Source: CAYSPT01 sp964432985 (lineage in GTDB: Bacteria; Muiribacteriota; CAYSPT01). From it: a stretch of 64,000 nt of DNA. Shown one piece after another: positions 16,969-25,845 of this stretch. The notes under the pieces were generated by a model that worked only from the letters and a program-made list of their open reading frames with translations, had not been told where the DNA came from and made no database searches. The stretch covers positions 9,646 to 73,645 of the forward strand of contig CAYSPT010000023.1 in NCBI GenBank assembly GCA_964432985.1. The letters run 5' to 3'. The translations under genes were made by a program, and so were the position numbers. Position 1 is the first letter of the stretch, and each line of letters begins with the position of its first letter.

Positions 16969-17517
16969 GCCGTAAAGGAGGAAGCAAGACTGAAGCTTTC
17001 GATAAAAAAAACGTGTATATGTTCTGCCGTGTGCTTGTGCTTGCTCATTCCAGGAGGTATTTACCCGGGAAGAGCCGTGTGGTCCGCGGATTCGGGGACC
17101 GACTATTTTGTGAAGAGCCAGGTGTACCAGGCGGTGCAAGCTCTTCTTGAGGACCTTCGGTATGCCCGGCACATCATCGCGCCATCGGCTGCAGCTTCAT
17201 CTGATTTTATTTTGTTCGAAAGCGGGACCGGTGAAATCGTCGGGTATTTCAGCTCCTCCAGCGGGGATACCGGTACCTGCGATCGGGTGGTCGTATCTCC
17301 CGACGGGACAGTGCGGTCCCGGTCCGTCTGGCTGACCGGGGTAAACAAGTTGAACTTTACTGCTTCAAAGGAAATCTGGAACGGACAGGGTCCCGAGAAG
17401 ATCGATGTAAACTTCTCGGTGAAGGTTTCGACTGGCGGGACAAAAGAACAGTTTGAAACGTTGGAATTATCTACCGGGGTGTACCTGGTGAACATTTCCA
17501 GGGAGTGGATGTTTTGA
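16963..17517 (+). CDS. Exported minor-pilin-like (GspJ/PilW-type) protein
   Basis: Up to 184 residues. A hydrophobic export segment (CICSAVCLCLLIPGGIY) is followed by QVYQAVQALLEDLRYARHIIAPS, then FILFESGTGEIVGYFSSSSG and later a beta-rich region. This resembles the Arg-Asp-Leu-Arg-Ala-hydrophobic segment and 'sequence-value' strand of GspJ/PilW minor pilins, but the classical prepilin cleavage motif is missing. The listed GTG at 16963 is the upstream-most start; the strong AAAGGAGG at 16974-16981 lies inside it and points to CTG at 16990 (8-base spacing) as the likely true start. It ends 3 bases before the next start. Confidence 0.65.
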   Translation: MWAVKEEARLKLSIKKTCICSAVCLCLLIPGGIYPGRAVWSADSGTDYFVKSQVYQAVQALLEDLRYARHIIAPSAAASSDFILFESGTGEIVGYFSSSSGDTGTCDRVVVSPDGTVRSRSVWLTGVNKLNFTASKEIWNGQGPEKIDVNFSVKVSTGGTKEQFETLELSTGVYLVNISREWMF

Positions 17518-17519
17518 TT

Positions 17520-19283
17520 ATGCGGGGATACAGAGCAGGCGCGCAGAACCGGGGATCGGTGACAGTGGTTTTGGTGTTTCTCGCCCTGGCTGCCTTTCTT
17601 TTCCTCACCTTGTTCTACCTGAAAGGAAAACCCGAAGAGACACCGCCGCTTATCGGGTACGTGCAGGAGATGCACGCTCTGGATGGTGTGGCCCGGCAGT
17701 TGGTTAACCGGGTCCGTCATGTCCCCCTCGAGGACAAAAAAGCCTACGGGAAACTGGGAGGTGTCAGGAGAAAGGAGTTGTTCGAAGGCCGTTTCGGCCG
17801 GTACGCCGGTATGATGTATTCGGCTGGAGTGAAAGAAGAACTCCCGGGAAATGACAAGCTGTTCAGGCACGTAAACGTTATCGTGCACATGAAGAACAAA
17901 CCGGTCCTGTATGAATTTCTCATGACGTCTCCCGGGGTATTGCATCCTCCGGTTACCTGGTCTTCCCGGGCGATACCTCTCCCGGCCGGGAAAATCGAGC
18001 TTCCCGGCAGCGTGGAAACGGCATTTAACCAGGCCGACAAGATGGTAGCGGAATCATTCAAACAGCATTTGCTGTCTATTCCACTCCGGGTTCACCTCGC
18101 CGGTGAGCTATCGGGCAGAGACTCCTGCGATCTGTCCGGGTTCGAAACGGCGCTGGCAGCTTTTAAGTATCCCTCTCAGGTAAATGTTCCGGCCCTGGCG
18201 TTGTCGGAGGTTGCCCATTCGATCAGGGCGGGAAGATACCAGGACATGCTGTCTTCCATTGAAAACCTATCGCGGCAGTTGGCTGATATTCCTGAACCGT
18301 ACCAGGGGCACTACCGGTATCTTATCGATTTATACCGCGCCATGGGATTGAACCAGGCGTTGTGCTGGGAGAAGAATAGCGGCCGGATCAATCCCCAGAC
18401 TATGAATGAATGCAACAAGATGCTGGACGGTCTGAAAGCAAAATCGAATTATTCTGCTCAGGACCGGGTCATGCTGCGTATCATGACCGCATGCACCAGT
18501 ATCGTTCTGGACGATGTAGACCGGGCTGAAGGGCTGCTTGATGGCCTGTTCGAGCAGCACCCGCCGGTCAAGGCGGGAAAAGCGTATTTTTCCGATCTGA
18601 CCGCGCCGTTGAAAATAAGCTATCTGCAACACCAGCTAAGCGCGCTGGAGCAGGCCGTTTCGGTTATGAAAGAACAGCCCGCCGAACCTGTAGAAACACC
18701 GGTGGTCGTTGATCAGGAACCATCATCAGAACCAGTTCAGGAGGTGGTGGAGGTTCAGCCGGAGCCGCCTCCCACGGAACCTGGCACCTTCGGTGAGGGT
18801 TTCACTGAACAGGATTCGGGAGAACCAGCCACCGGGCATCCCCAGCAGATGGAAACCATAACGTACGCCGCTCCCACCGACACCGTTTCTCCCCAGGAAG
18901 AGCTCGGTGACTTCAATTCCGACGGGGTCATCGACATCGATGATTACATCTTCATGGAGGACCTGGCCAGGCTGCCCGATTCACTCACCGACGAGCATCG
19001 GGAGAAATTTGATCTTAACCATGACGGCCAGGTTGACCGCCGGGACAGCGGCTTGCTCTACTGGCGAACCGACCGGGTGGGCGACATGGACGGTGATTAT
19101 GAAATCAGCGAAGACGACATTGAAACGTTGACGGAGTTCGTAGGTAAGTACCCTTCCATGGACGAATGGGAGAAGCCGGAAGATATTTCCCAGTATGACG
19201 TAAATAAAGATGGCAAAATTTCGTCAATGGATTATTATATGCTTAAGAGGAAGTATGATGTGATCTATCTAGGCCGTCCATAG
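17520..19283 (+). CDS. PilX/GspK-like membrane-anchored protein with dockerin-like Ca-binding tail
   Basis: 587 residues from ATG 17520 (a GTG at 17505 is possible). The N-terminus NRGSVTVVLVFLALAAFLFLTLFYL resembles PilX/GspK-type minor pilins, which begin with a Gly followed by a hydrophobic helix. The middle ~330 residues are helical. A Glu/Pro/Val-rich linker (~385-455) leads to a C-terminal domain with three or more EF-hand-like loops: DFNSDGVIDIDD, DLNHDGQVDRRD, DMDGDYEISEDD and DVNKDGKISSMD. These are the calcium loops of dockerin type I-like domains. Such tails can dock to cohesins, but no cohesin is seen here. Likely extracytoplasmic, part of the pilin-like block. Confidence 0.7.
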   Translation: MRGYRAGAQNRGSVTVVLVFLALAAFLFLTLFYLKGKPEETPPLIGYVQEMHALDGVARQLVNRVRHVPLEDKKAYGKLGGVRRKELFEGRFGRYAGMMYSAGVKEELPGNDKLFRHVNVIVHMKNKPVLYEFLMTSPGVLHPPVTWSSRAIPLPAGKIELPGSVETAFNQADKMVAESFKQHLLSIPLRVHLAGELSGRDSCDLSGFETALAAFKYPSQVNVPALALSEVAHSIRAGRYQDMLSSIENLSRQLADIPEPYQGHYRYLIDLYRAMGLNQALCWEKNSGRINPQTMNECNKMLDGLKAKSNYSAQDRVMLRIMTACTSIVLDDVDRAEGLLDGLFEQHPPVKAGKAYFSDLTAPLKISYLQHQLSALEQAVSVMKEQPAEPVETPVVVDQEPSSEPVQEVVEVQPEPPPTEPGTFGEGFTEQDSGEPATGHPQQMETITYAAPTDTVSPQEELGDFNSDGVIDIDDYIFMEDLARLPDSLTDEHREKFDLNHDGQVDRRDSGLLYWRTDRVGDMDGDYEISEDDIETLTEFVGKYPSMDEWEKPEDISQYDVNKDGKISSMDYYMLKRKYDVIYLGRP

Positions 19284-19308
19284 AGGTAGAAAGAGAGGTA
19301 TTACCGCT

Positions 19309-22002
19309 ATGCCCAGACATAAACTGTTTACTGCTACTGGTACCGTTATCCTTCTCGGATTCCTGATGCTGGTGTTATCTCCTTCAAGCACCGAGAGCTG
19401 TTCCGCTCCGCCGCTTGACCCGAAGATCCTGTTCGAAGGTGAGAATCCCACCGATATCGAGGAGGACACCACCCACACCTGGAAAGTCCGCATGAAGGAT
19501 GTGTCCGCTCTCAGCGGCGTCATCCAGCTGTTCGGCAGTGCTTACCAGACCCTGCCGGAAAACTACAAGACCTTTCCCGGCTGGATAGGGGACGGCCCGG
19601 TGTTCGGAGCGGAGTACAAGTTTGCCATGTTGTACAACGGTCTCGATTTCTCCGGCAATTCGCCCCGATACCGCTTTATCGAGGAGGGCCGGGGGAAGAG
19701 TTTCGAGCAGCTCAATGAGCTGCCCGGGAGGTTTCCCCAGAAGCACACCCCCGCCGGGATGTCGTCTGCGAATCTGGGCCCCAACGACGTGCTGTGCAAC
19801 TCCTCGGGGGACTCCATAGAGATATACAAGTCAGGGTATGTGTACGACCCCCGGAATCAGAAAGGTGCGGAATGGCAGGTGACCAGCTGGGCCACCTTCT
19901 GGAGCATGGATGTGAAAAATCTGGGTTTCAACGGGCCGGAAGAAAGCGTGGAGAGCGGCCAGATTACCTACGAGGGGCGCACGGGAGGCCGTGACAGCCC
20001 CGTGGTGTACGCCGGCACGGGCAAGATGGAGTACACCTTCACCTATCTCACCCCCTCGGACCCGGACAAGTACGTTATTCAGGTCGATGCCGCGGTGGAG
20101 CTGAAACTCACCTCGGTGTACCAGTGGTTCGAGGTCAAGCGCAACGGGCCGTCAGTCGACCCGGCTACCGGAGATCCGTATCCGGTACGCACGCCTGTTT
20201 ACGGTCCCGACGGCACGACTATAATCGGCTACGAAAACCACTCGTCGGTCCAGTGGGTTCACGGGCCGTTTTACTGCGCAGTCACCGGGGTAGGATACAA
20301 GAGCAGCAGCGGTGTCGGCGTGGCCACTCCCACACCAGCTATCATGACGTGTATGGTCAGGGACAACACCCCTCCCTGCGCCATGCGGTTCGAAAACTCC
20401 CAGCAGCTCTACGGGACCACCGGCGACTTGCTGGAGGAGTGGAACGGAACGTACGGCACGGCACCGAATCCCGTCAATCCCGATGTAATCAAGGTCCAGG
20501 TGGTTGACAACAATCCCAACCTGGCCATCACCGATATGCGAAACACCACCGGCGTCAGGTACAAACCGGATAACTTCAAGATCGGCTTTTACTACGTGAC
20601 CCAGGTGTACAATTACCAGCCGGTCAAAGGATTTCTGTGCGGAAACCAGGGATACGCCCACGGCACCTCCTGCGACTGTTTTCCCGTGTACCGGGAGAAC
20701 TTTGTCTGGGTCAAGCTCGGGGAGTTGGCCGCGGATGATGCCAGAGTGACCGGTTCGAAGTTCAATTTCAACGGTGAGGCGGTGTCGGGAAAATACGGCG
20801 AAGGCGCCGACACCGATCCTGCTTACAGTATTCTCACCTGGGAAATTCCCATTGCGGACATCAAGGAGCCCCTCGGGTGGCACTTCGCCACCACCTCGGA
20901 GCAGTACACCGACAAGTGGGGATTCACACATCCCGGCTGGGGGAACGGCATTCTCAAGTACATGGCGTACATCAGTGACGGCAGCGGATACGATACCCCC
21001 GCCGGTTGGGACAGCGACGCTAAGTGGATCCATCAGGACACCGGCGAGCAGAATTCCGGGGTGTCCGGATATCCTGATACGGCGGCCAGGAACGCCGCCG
21101 ATCTGATAGTGGTGGATGCCTCCGGTACCCGGGTGGCTAACGATCCCCATCCCGGCCAGCCCGATTTCAATCTGGCCGCGGGATTCCGGGATGACGAGCA
21201 CTTCGGAAACTACGGATTCATCACCGTCTACGACAACGACAAACCGTCACTTCGGTTGAACCTTACCGACGCTTCCCTTAGGTCTCCGGTTCCGCAGTCA
21301 TTTACCTTTGGCAACATCTGGTACGGTGATTTCAAACGGGCATCGTTCCAGCAGGCCCGGCGCACTAACGCCTCGGTGTCCACCACCAGCAGCCAGGACA
21401 TCATAGCTGACGCCAATCTCCGTCCTTATACCGACGACGACAACTCCAGCGATCTGGGGCTCCAGTGGGTGTTCCGCGATGGGGACACTGAAACAGGCAT
21501 GAAAGAGCAGGGGAACCTTATGGGGATGAGGCCCTGCAAGTTCAATCCCTGGTACTACAAGCTGTTCGGTACTGCGTATGCGGGAACCTACAACCTGTTC
21601 ACTCCTCAGAATGACCGGCAATACGGATTCTGGATGACCGAAGATGTCAGAGTCAGGTTCGATTTTCTCAACTACTCACCTGAAATAAACGCCATGGACA
21701 ACATCAACACCTACCGCACCAGCGGGGCTGCTCCCGGCGGAGTGGAAAACAGCGCGTCATCAGTGGTACTGCGGGACGGGAGCAGCACGCAGAACCTGCG
21801 TTACCCCGAGCCCGGCAGCATCAATTTCAGGTCTCCGAACCGGGGTGACGGCGCTGACATACGGGAATGCTCGCTGGAAGCGACTGTTGTGGACCAGGCT
21901 CCCACGGAGGTGGACGGACCGTTTTCACGTAACGTAAAAATCTATCTGTACGTGACCGGTTCCGAGATGCGGGTGTTCACCCTCCAGGACAAGGAAAAAT
22001 AA
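19309..22002 (+). CDS. Large secreted protein of unknown function
   Basis: 897 residues. A signal peptide (FTATGTVILLGFLMLVLS) ends in ...TESCS, which could be lipidated at the Cys. The rest is rich in Gly, Asn, Asp, Tyr and Trp with many short beta motifs, typical of extracellular adhesins or large surface proteins. Six or more Cys (for example CGNQGYAHGTSCDC) suggest disulfides and export. I recognise no enzyme motif. AGAGAGGT precedes the ATG by 9 bases, and the preceding dockerin-tailed gene ends 25 bases upstream, so it is the last gene of the 14.5-22 kb run and a candidate cargo or surface component of it. Confidence 0.75.
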   Translation: MPRHKLFTATGTVILLGFLMLVLSPSSTESCSAPPLDPKILFEGENPTDIEEDTTHTWKVRMKDVSALSGVIQLFGSAYQTLPENYKTFPGWIGDGPVFGAEYKFAMLYNGLDFSGNSPRYRFIEEGRGKSFEQLNELPGRFPQKHTPAGMSSANLGPNDVLCNSSGDSIEIYKSGYVYDPRNQKGAEWQVTSWATFWSMDVKNLGFNGPEESVESGQITYEGRTGGRDSPVVYAGTGKMEYTFTYLTPSDPDKYVIQVDAAVELKLTSVYQWFEVKRNGPSVDPATGDPYPVRTPVYGPDGTTIIGYENHSSVQWVHGPFYCAVTGVGYKSSSGVGVATPTPAIMTCMVRDNTPPCAMRFENSQQLYGTTGDLLEEWNGTYGTAPNPVNPDVIKVQVVDNNPNLAITDMRNTTGVRYKPDNFKIGFYYVTQVYNYQPVKGFLCGNQGYAHGTSCDCFPVYRENFVWVKLGELAADDARVTGSKFNFNGEAVSGKYGEGADTDPAYSILTWEIPIADIKEPLGWHFATTSEQYTDKWGFTHPGWGNGILKYMAYISDGSGYDTPAGWDSDAKWIHQDTGEQNSGVSGYPDTAARNAADLIVVDASGTRVANDPHPGQPDFNLAAGFRDDEHFGNYGFITVYDNDKPSLRLNLTDASLRSPVPQSFTFGNIWYGDFKRASFQQARRTNASVSTTSSQDIIADANLRPYTDDDNSSDLGLQWVFRDGDTETGMKEQGNLMGMRPCKFNPWYYKLFGTAYAGTYNLFTPQNDRQYGFWMTEDVRVRFDFLNYSPEINAMDNINTYRTSGAAPGGVENSASSVVLRDGSSTQNLRYPEPGSINFRSPNRGDGADIRECSLEATVVDQAPTEVDGPFSRNVKIYLYVTGSEMRVFTLQDKEK

Positions 22003-22047
22003 TAGCGGTCAGACTCGACTGTTTGTTTGGATGGATACTAAAGAATT

Positions 22048-22656
22048 TCAAGGAGCGGCCGGCGTTGCCTGAGGCTGTGCTGGCTGCTCTTCTGTCTGTT
22101 CCTGTCCTTCCAGCTTGATCGCTTCAATGATCTCTGCGGGAACGGTAGCTTTGCCTTCCTTCACGGATTTCCGCACCAGACTGAGCAGGAGTGAGAAGTC
22201 GCGCTTGACTTCGAGCAGTTTCTTTCTGAATCCGGCCATGTCGTTTTCGACCAGCAGCCAGTTCAGGCTGTTTACCCGTTTTCCCACGGCTTTCATGGCT
22301 CCGAGCCAGGTGAGAGATTTCTTGGCTATAAGTGTTTCTTCTTTGCCTTCGATGTTGGTAGTGATCCAGTGATCGTACTTGGCTGCCACATTGATCCAGT
22401 CGACGATAAGATTGACCAGCGCACGGTCAAGGTCTCTGAATGATCTGGACTTCAGCGCTTCGTCCATCAGTTTCAAGTCCACGTTGACGTGGTCCATCTT
22501 CACCTCGAATATCTGGTGGAGCTTTTCCAGTGAAAAATCGTCAAGAAGCACCGGTTCGCAGCTGTGGGCCGCCGTGGACAGAAGAAGGACGACCCCTATG
22601 AGGCATAGTGCTGTAAAACAAGAAAGACAGGAAAAACGTATTCTATTTTGTCTCAT
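22048..22656 (-). CDS. Small secreted helical protein, paralogue of 14477-15121
   Basis: 202 residues with a signal peptide (FTALCLIGVVLLLSTAAHS-C, possible lipobox-like end). The mature part is helical, with SRSFRDLDRALVNLIVDW and VNSLNWLLVENDMAGFRKK aligning with the two conserved segments of the 14477 protein, and a Gln/Pro/Ala tail (EQPAQPQATPAAP). It converges with the large secreted protein. The two paralogues bracket the envelope block, which suggests they belong to the same apparatus. Family unknown. Confidence 0.75.
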   Translation of the reverse strand: MRQNRIRFSCLSCFTALCLIGVVLLLSTAAHSCEPVLLDDFSLEKLHQIFEVKMDHVNVDLKLMDEALKSRSFRDLDRALVNLIVDWINVAAKYDHWITTNIEGKEETLIAKKSLTWLGAMKAVGKRVNSLNWLLVENDMAGFRKKLLEVKRDFSLLLSLVRKSVKEGKATVPAEIIEAIKLEGQEQTEEQPAQPQATPAAP

Positions 22657-22812
22657 GTATTATCACCACACGCTAATCGTAAGTAAAATCTCTGGAACTG
22701 TCAACCTATTAATGGAGCGTCCCGTCAAAGATACCCCAGAGGATGGTGCTAGATGTTAATATCGAGCATTCGTTGGACATATACAGGCTGATCATTATAC
22801 AATAGGTGTAAT

Positions 22813-23107
22813 GACGACCTGCGGCGCCATTACACGCGTCGTTTGAAACGGACGGTTTTCCACCGCCGATTAAACGCCGTACGACGACCTGCGGCGCCAT
22901 TACACGCGTCGTTTGAAACGGACGGTTTTCCACCGCCNNNNNNNNNNNNNNNNNNNNNNNNNNNNNNNNNNNNNNNNNNNNNNNNNNNNNNNNNNNNNNN
23001 NNNNNNNNNNNNNNNNNNNNNNNNNNNNNNNNNNNNNGACGACCTGCGGCGCCATTACACGCGTCGTTTGAAACGGACGGTTTTCCACCGCCGCTTAAAC
23101 GCCGGTC
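22813..23107. repeat. 70-bp tandem repeat interrupted by a gap
   Basis: Copies start at 22813, 22883 and 23038 (GACGACCTGCGGCGCCATTA...), with a 100-N gap between the second and third. Each unit includes GCGGCGCC and an imperfect dyad around CGTCGTTTGAAACGGACG. The 478-bp intergenic space between the 22656 and 23135 starts holds this repeat and no gene. Confidence 0.9.
22938..23037. other. Assembly gap, 100 N
   Basis: Exactly 100 N, flanked on both sides by the same 70-bp unit, so extra copies are probably missing. Confidence 0.95.
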
Positions 23108-23134
23108 GGTTAAACATTGAGGAGGTAACTTCCA

Positions 23135-24646
23135 GTGGACCTTTTACGGCGGTTCCGGGGAAGCATGATTATCCCGGTGGCCCTGGTTGCACTGCTGATA
23201 GCCCTGGGAGTAATAGGATATTTTTTCGTGTATCGGGCCAAATATTCCGCTCCCTACAATTTCGATCAGGGAAAGTGGTTGTACAACAGAAATAAAATTG
23301 ATAAGGCTATCGTCCTTCTTGAACGGGCCAGAAAAATCGATCCGAAACACAAAGAAGCGTCACTACTCCTGAGCCACTCCTACCTGAAGAAGGCAGATGA
23401 GTGCGCCGATCTTTCCCGGCGTCTGGCTTATCTTAAACAGTCCTTCGAGCTCGTCGGGGGGCTGACGGATCTGCCTATCACAGAAAAAATGTCCGACACC
23501 TACCTGGCCATGGTCGACACCACCAACAATCTTGATCAGAAATTCGAGTTTTTGAGCAAAGCCCGTCAACTGGCCACGGGAGAGCGGGTCCTGATTATTC
23601 TGAAAAGAACCAAGCAGGTAGCCGACGAAATCGGGGAGTACAACTTCGTTATCAATACCCTGGAACCCTATTATGCCCAGCAGCAGTCTCCGGAACTCAA
23701 GGAACTGCTTGTCCAGACATACCTGGCTGCTGCGGAGAAAACCGGTAATGTCCAGGACAAAATCGTGATGCTTAAAAAGCTGAGATCCATCGATCCGGAA
23801 AACACGGAAAGTGCTCAAACCCTGGCCCTGGCCCAGGTGGAAATGGCATCGGAGATGGATTCATTTGAAGTGGTGGTCAGCATGTGCGAGCAGGCCCTCG
23901 CGCTTGATGCAAACTGCCAGGCTGCCAAAGAGAAGCTGGTCGATCTTTACGTGGGCGAAGCGGAAAAAACGCTTGACGCCACCGAAAAGAAACAGTGGTA
24001 CGAAAGAGCGAAAGCAATCATGCCGGACAGCGCCCGGATAGTGGAAACCAACGCCTGGGTGAGCCTCGAGGGAATCGCAGCTATTAAAGATGTACACGAA
24101 CGGATAGCCGCCCTGCAGGAAGCACTGAAACGAAAACCCGAACCAGAGGCTTACTATCTCATCGCCATGGCCCATGGCGAAGTGGGAGACCACCTGACAA
24201 AAATCAGCAAACTCGAAGAGCTTCTCGCATTGACCCCGGACTACCGGGAAGCCACGTTGGCACTGGCCCAGACCTACTTCCAGCTCGGACTCGACTCCGA
24301 AATCCCGGACGAGAAAATCAGGTGGTATACAAAATCCCTGGAGTATAACGATCAGGACATTCAGGCGCTTCACAACCTGGGATTGGTACTGCAGAACAAG
24401 GGGCTTTTCGATAAGGCGATAGACAGATACCTGGCTGTCATCGCTATCGATATGAAATTTGCTCCATCATACCTGAACCTGGGATGGCTCTACTGGAAGA
24501 AGAAACAGGATGTTCCTAAATCGCTGGATGCTTTCAGGCAGTATGTCCGGCTCAAGCCTTCGGGTGCCACTTCCCAGAAGGTAAAACGCTACATCGAGCA
24601 CCTGGAAAAAGAGATAAGGCTCAAGGGAATGATCCGTACCGACTGA
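23135..24646 (+). CDS. Membrane-anchored TPR protein
   Basis: 503 residues. One N-terminal transmembrane helix (MIIPVALVALLIALGVIGYFFVY, ~11-33) is followed by TPR-like helical repeats throughout: NFDQGKWLYNRNKIDKAIVLLE, ALHNLGLVLQNKGLFDKAIDRY and YLNLGWLYWKKKQDVPKSLDAF are clear units. Predicted to sit on the outer face of the inner membrane as a protein-protein adaptor. GTG start at 23135 is supported by an AGGAGGT 8 bases before it. It follows the 70-bp repeats, which probably separate it from the divergent 22656 gene. Confidence 0.85.
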   Translation: MDLLRRFRGSMIIPVALVALLIALGVIGYFFVYRAKYSAPYNFDQGKWLYNRNKIDKAIVLLERARKIDPKHKEASLLLSHSYLKKADECADLSRRLAYLKQSFELVGGLTDLPITEKMSDTYLAMVDTTNNLDQKFEFLSKARQLATGERVLIILKRTKQVADEIGEYNFVINTLEPYYAQQQSPELKELLVQTYLAAAEKTGNVQDKIVMLKKLRSIDPENTESAQTLALAQVEMASEMDSFEVVVSMCEQALALDANCQAAKEKLVDLYVGEAEKTLDATEKKQWYERAKAIMPDSARIVETNAWVSLEGIAAIKDVHERIAALQEALKRKPEPEAYYLIAMAHGEVGDHLTKISKLEELLALTPDYREATLALAQTYFQLGLDSEIPDEKIRWYTKSLEYNDQDIQALHNLGLVLQNKGLFDKAIDRYLAVIAIDMKFAPSYLNLGWLYWKKKQDVPKSLDAFRQYVRLKPSGATSQKVKRYIEHLEKEIRLKGMIRTD

Positions 24647-24747
24647 GGCAGGTGTCAGAGACATACTTACCACTTAAGGCCTTCAAAAGGGGAATGCCCG
24701 AACCGGCCCGGCAGCCCTGGGTCCCTTGGACCCCTGCGTTCATTTAA

Positions 24748-24816
24748 ATTACAGAAGAATTATGATTACAAAAGAATTATGATTACAAAAGGATTATGAT
24801 TACAAAAGGATTATGC
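24748..24816. repeat. 17-bp tandem repeat derived from the 3' end of asnA
   Basis: About four units of ATTATGATTACAAAAGG. Read on the minus strand, a unit gives Ile-Ile-Leu-Leu-stop, which is exactly the end of asnA. The unit nearest the gene is the coding one; the others are downstream duplicates. Confidence 0.85.
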
Positions 24817-25828
24817 TCCGTTTTTTAAATACCTCTTCTACCTGTTGGGGCCAGACACTGGATTGTACCTCACCCACATGGGCTTTCTGCAAAAGCTTCA
24901 TGCACAGGCGCGACTGGCCGATACCGCCTCCCACGGACAGAGGAAGACGGTTTTCGAGGACCTCTTTGTGAAACGGAAGGTCTTGCCGCTCGGTGAGACC
25001 CATCATTTCGAGCTGTTTGAGCAGGGCTTCTCCGTCTACCCTGATTCCCATGGATGAAAGCTCCAGGGCCTTGTTCCTGACGGAGTCCCAGACAATGATG
25101 TCGCCGTTCAGCCCGGGGCGGCCCGCTTCATTGACGGTGGACCAGTCGTCGTAATCGGCTGCCCTGAGGTCGTGGGGAGCGCCGTTTTTCAATGGGTTTC
25201 CGATCCCCACCAGGAAAATGGCGCCGTGCTCTCCCGCGGCGGCGGTCTCCCGTTCCTGGGGAGTCAGACCGGGAAACTTCTCGGCCAGTTCTTCTGTGTG
25301 AACATAGGTAATTGAATCGGGAAGCGTCGGCGTGAGTACCGGAAACGCCTCGGCCACCACCGCCTCGGATTCCAGCAGCGCCCGGTAGATCTCATCCACT
25401 ATGTATTTCAGAAATTCCAGGTTACGCTGATCCCGGGACATGATGCGTTCCCAGTCCCACTGGTCGACGTAGATACTGTGGATGGCGTCTACATTCTCGT
25501 CTTTGCGTATGGCATCCATGTCGGTGTACAGGCCGGTACCATGTTTGAACCCGTATTTCCCAAGAGCGTACCGCTTCCACTTGGCAAGACTGTGCACCAT
25601 TTCGATTTTCTGGTCGCTGAAAACCGATGTGAAGCTGACCGGCACCTGTGTTCCGGCCAGATCGTCCTGTAAACCGGTCCCCGTGACCAGGAACCGGGGT
25701 GCGGACACCCGCTGCAGATTCAAGTGCTCCGCCAGTTTGTGCTCGAAGGTGTCTTTGACCAGCTTGATTCCCTTTTCCGTATCAAAAAAATTGAGCGCCG
25801 GCGTGTAAGCCTGGGGCAATATTTCCAT
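24800..25828 (-). CDS. asnA: Aspartate-ammonia ligase (asparagine synthetase A)
   Basis: 342 residues, family length. The start is placed at ATG 25828 (MEILPQAY) because GAGGA lies just upstream and it removes an overlap with oppA. Class II aaRS-like fold: motif region LNLQRVSAPRFLVTGTGLQDDL, KWKRYALGKYGF, YVDQWDWERIM and the C-terminal LPLSVGGGIGQSRLCM, which binds ATP. It makes asparagine from aspartate, ammonia and ATP. It follows oppA by 17 bases on the same strand, so they probably form one operon, pairing amino acid synthesis with peptide uptake. Confidence 0.96.
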   Translation of the reverse strand: MEILPQAYTPALNFFDTEKGIKLVKDTFEHKLAEHLNLQRVSAPRFLVTGTGLQDDLAGTQVPVSFTSVFSDQKIEMVHSLAKWKRYALGKYGFKHGTGLYTDMDAIRKDENVDAIHSIYVDQWDWERIMSRDQRNLEFLKYIVDEIYRALLESEAVVAEAFPVLTPTLPDSITYVHTEELAEKFPGLTPQERETAAAGEHGAIFLVGIGNPLKNGAPHDLRAADYDDWSTVNEAGRPGLNGDIIVWDSVRNKALELSSMGIRVDGEALLKQLEMMGLTERQDLPFHKEVLENRLPLSVGGGIGQSRLCMKLLQKAHVGEVQSSVWPQQVEEVFKKRSIILL

Positions 25829-25845
25829 GGTTGTTCCTCGTCTTC

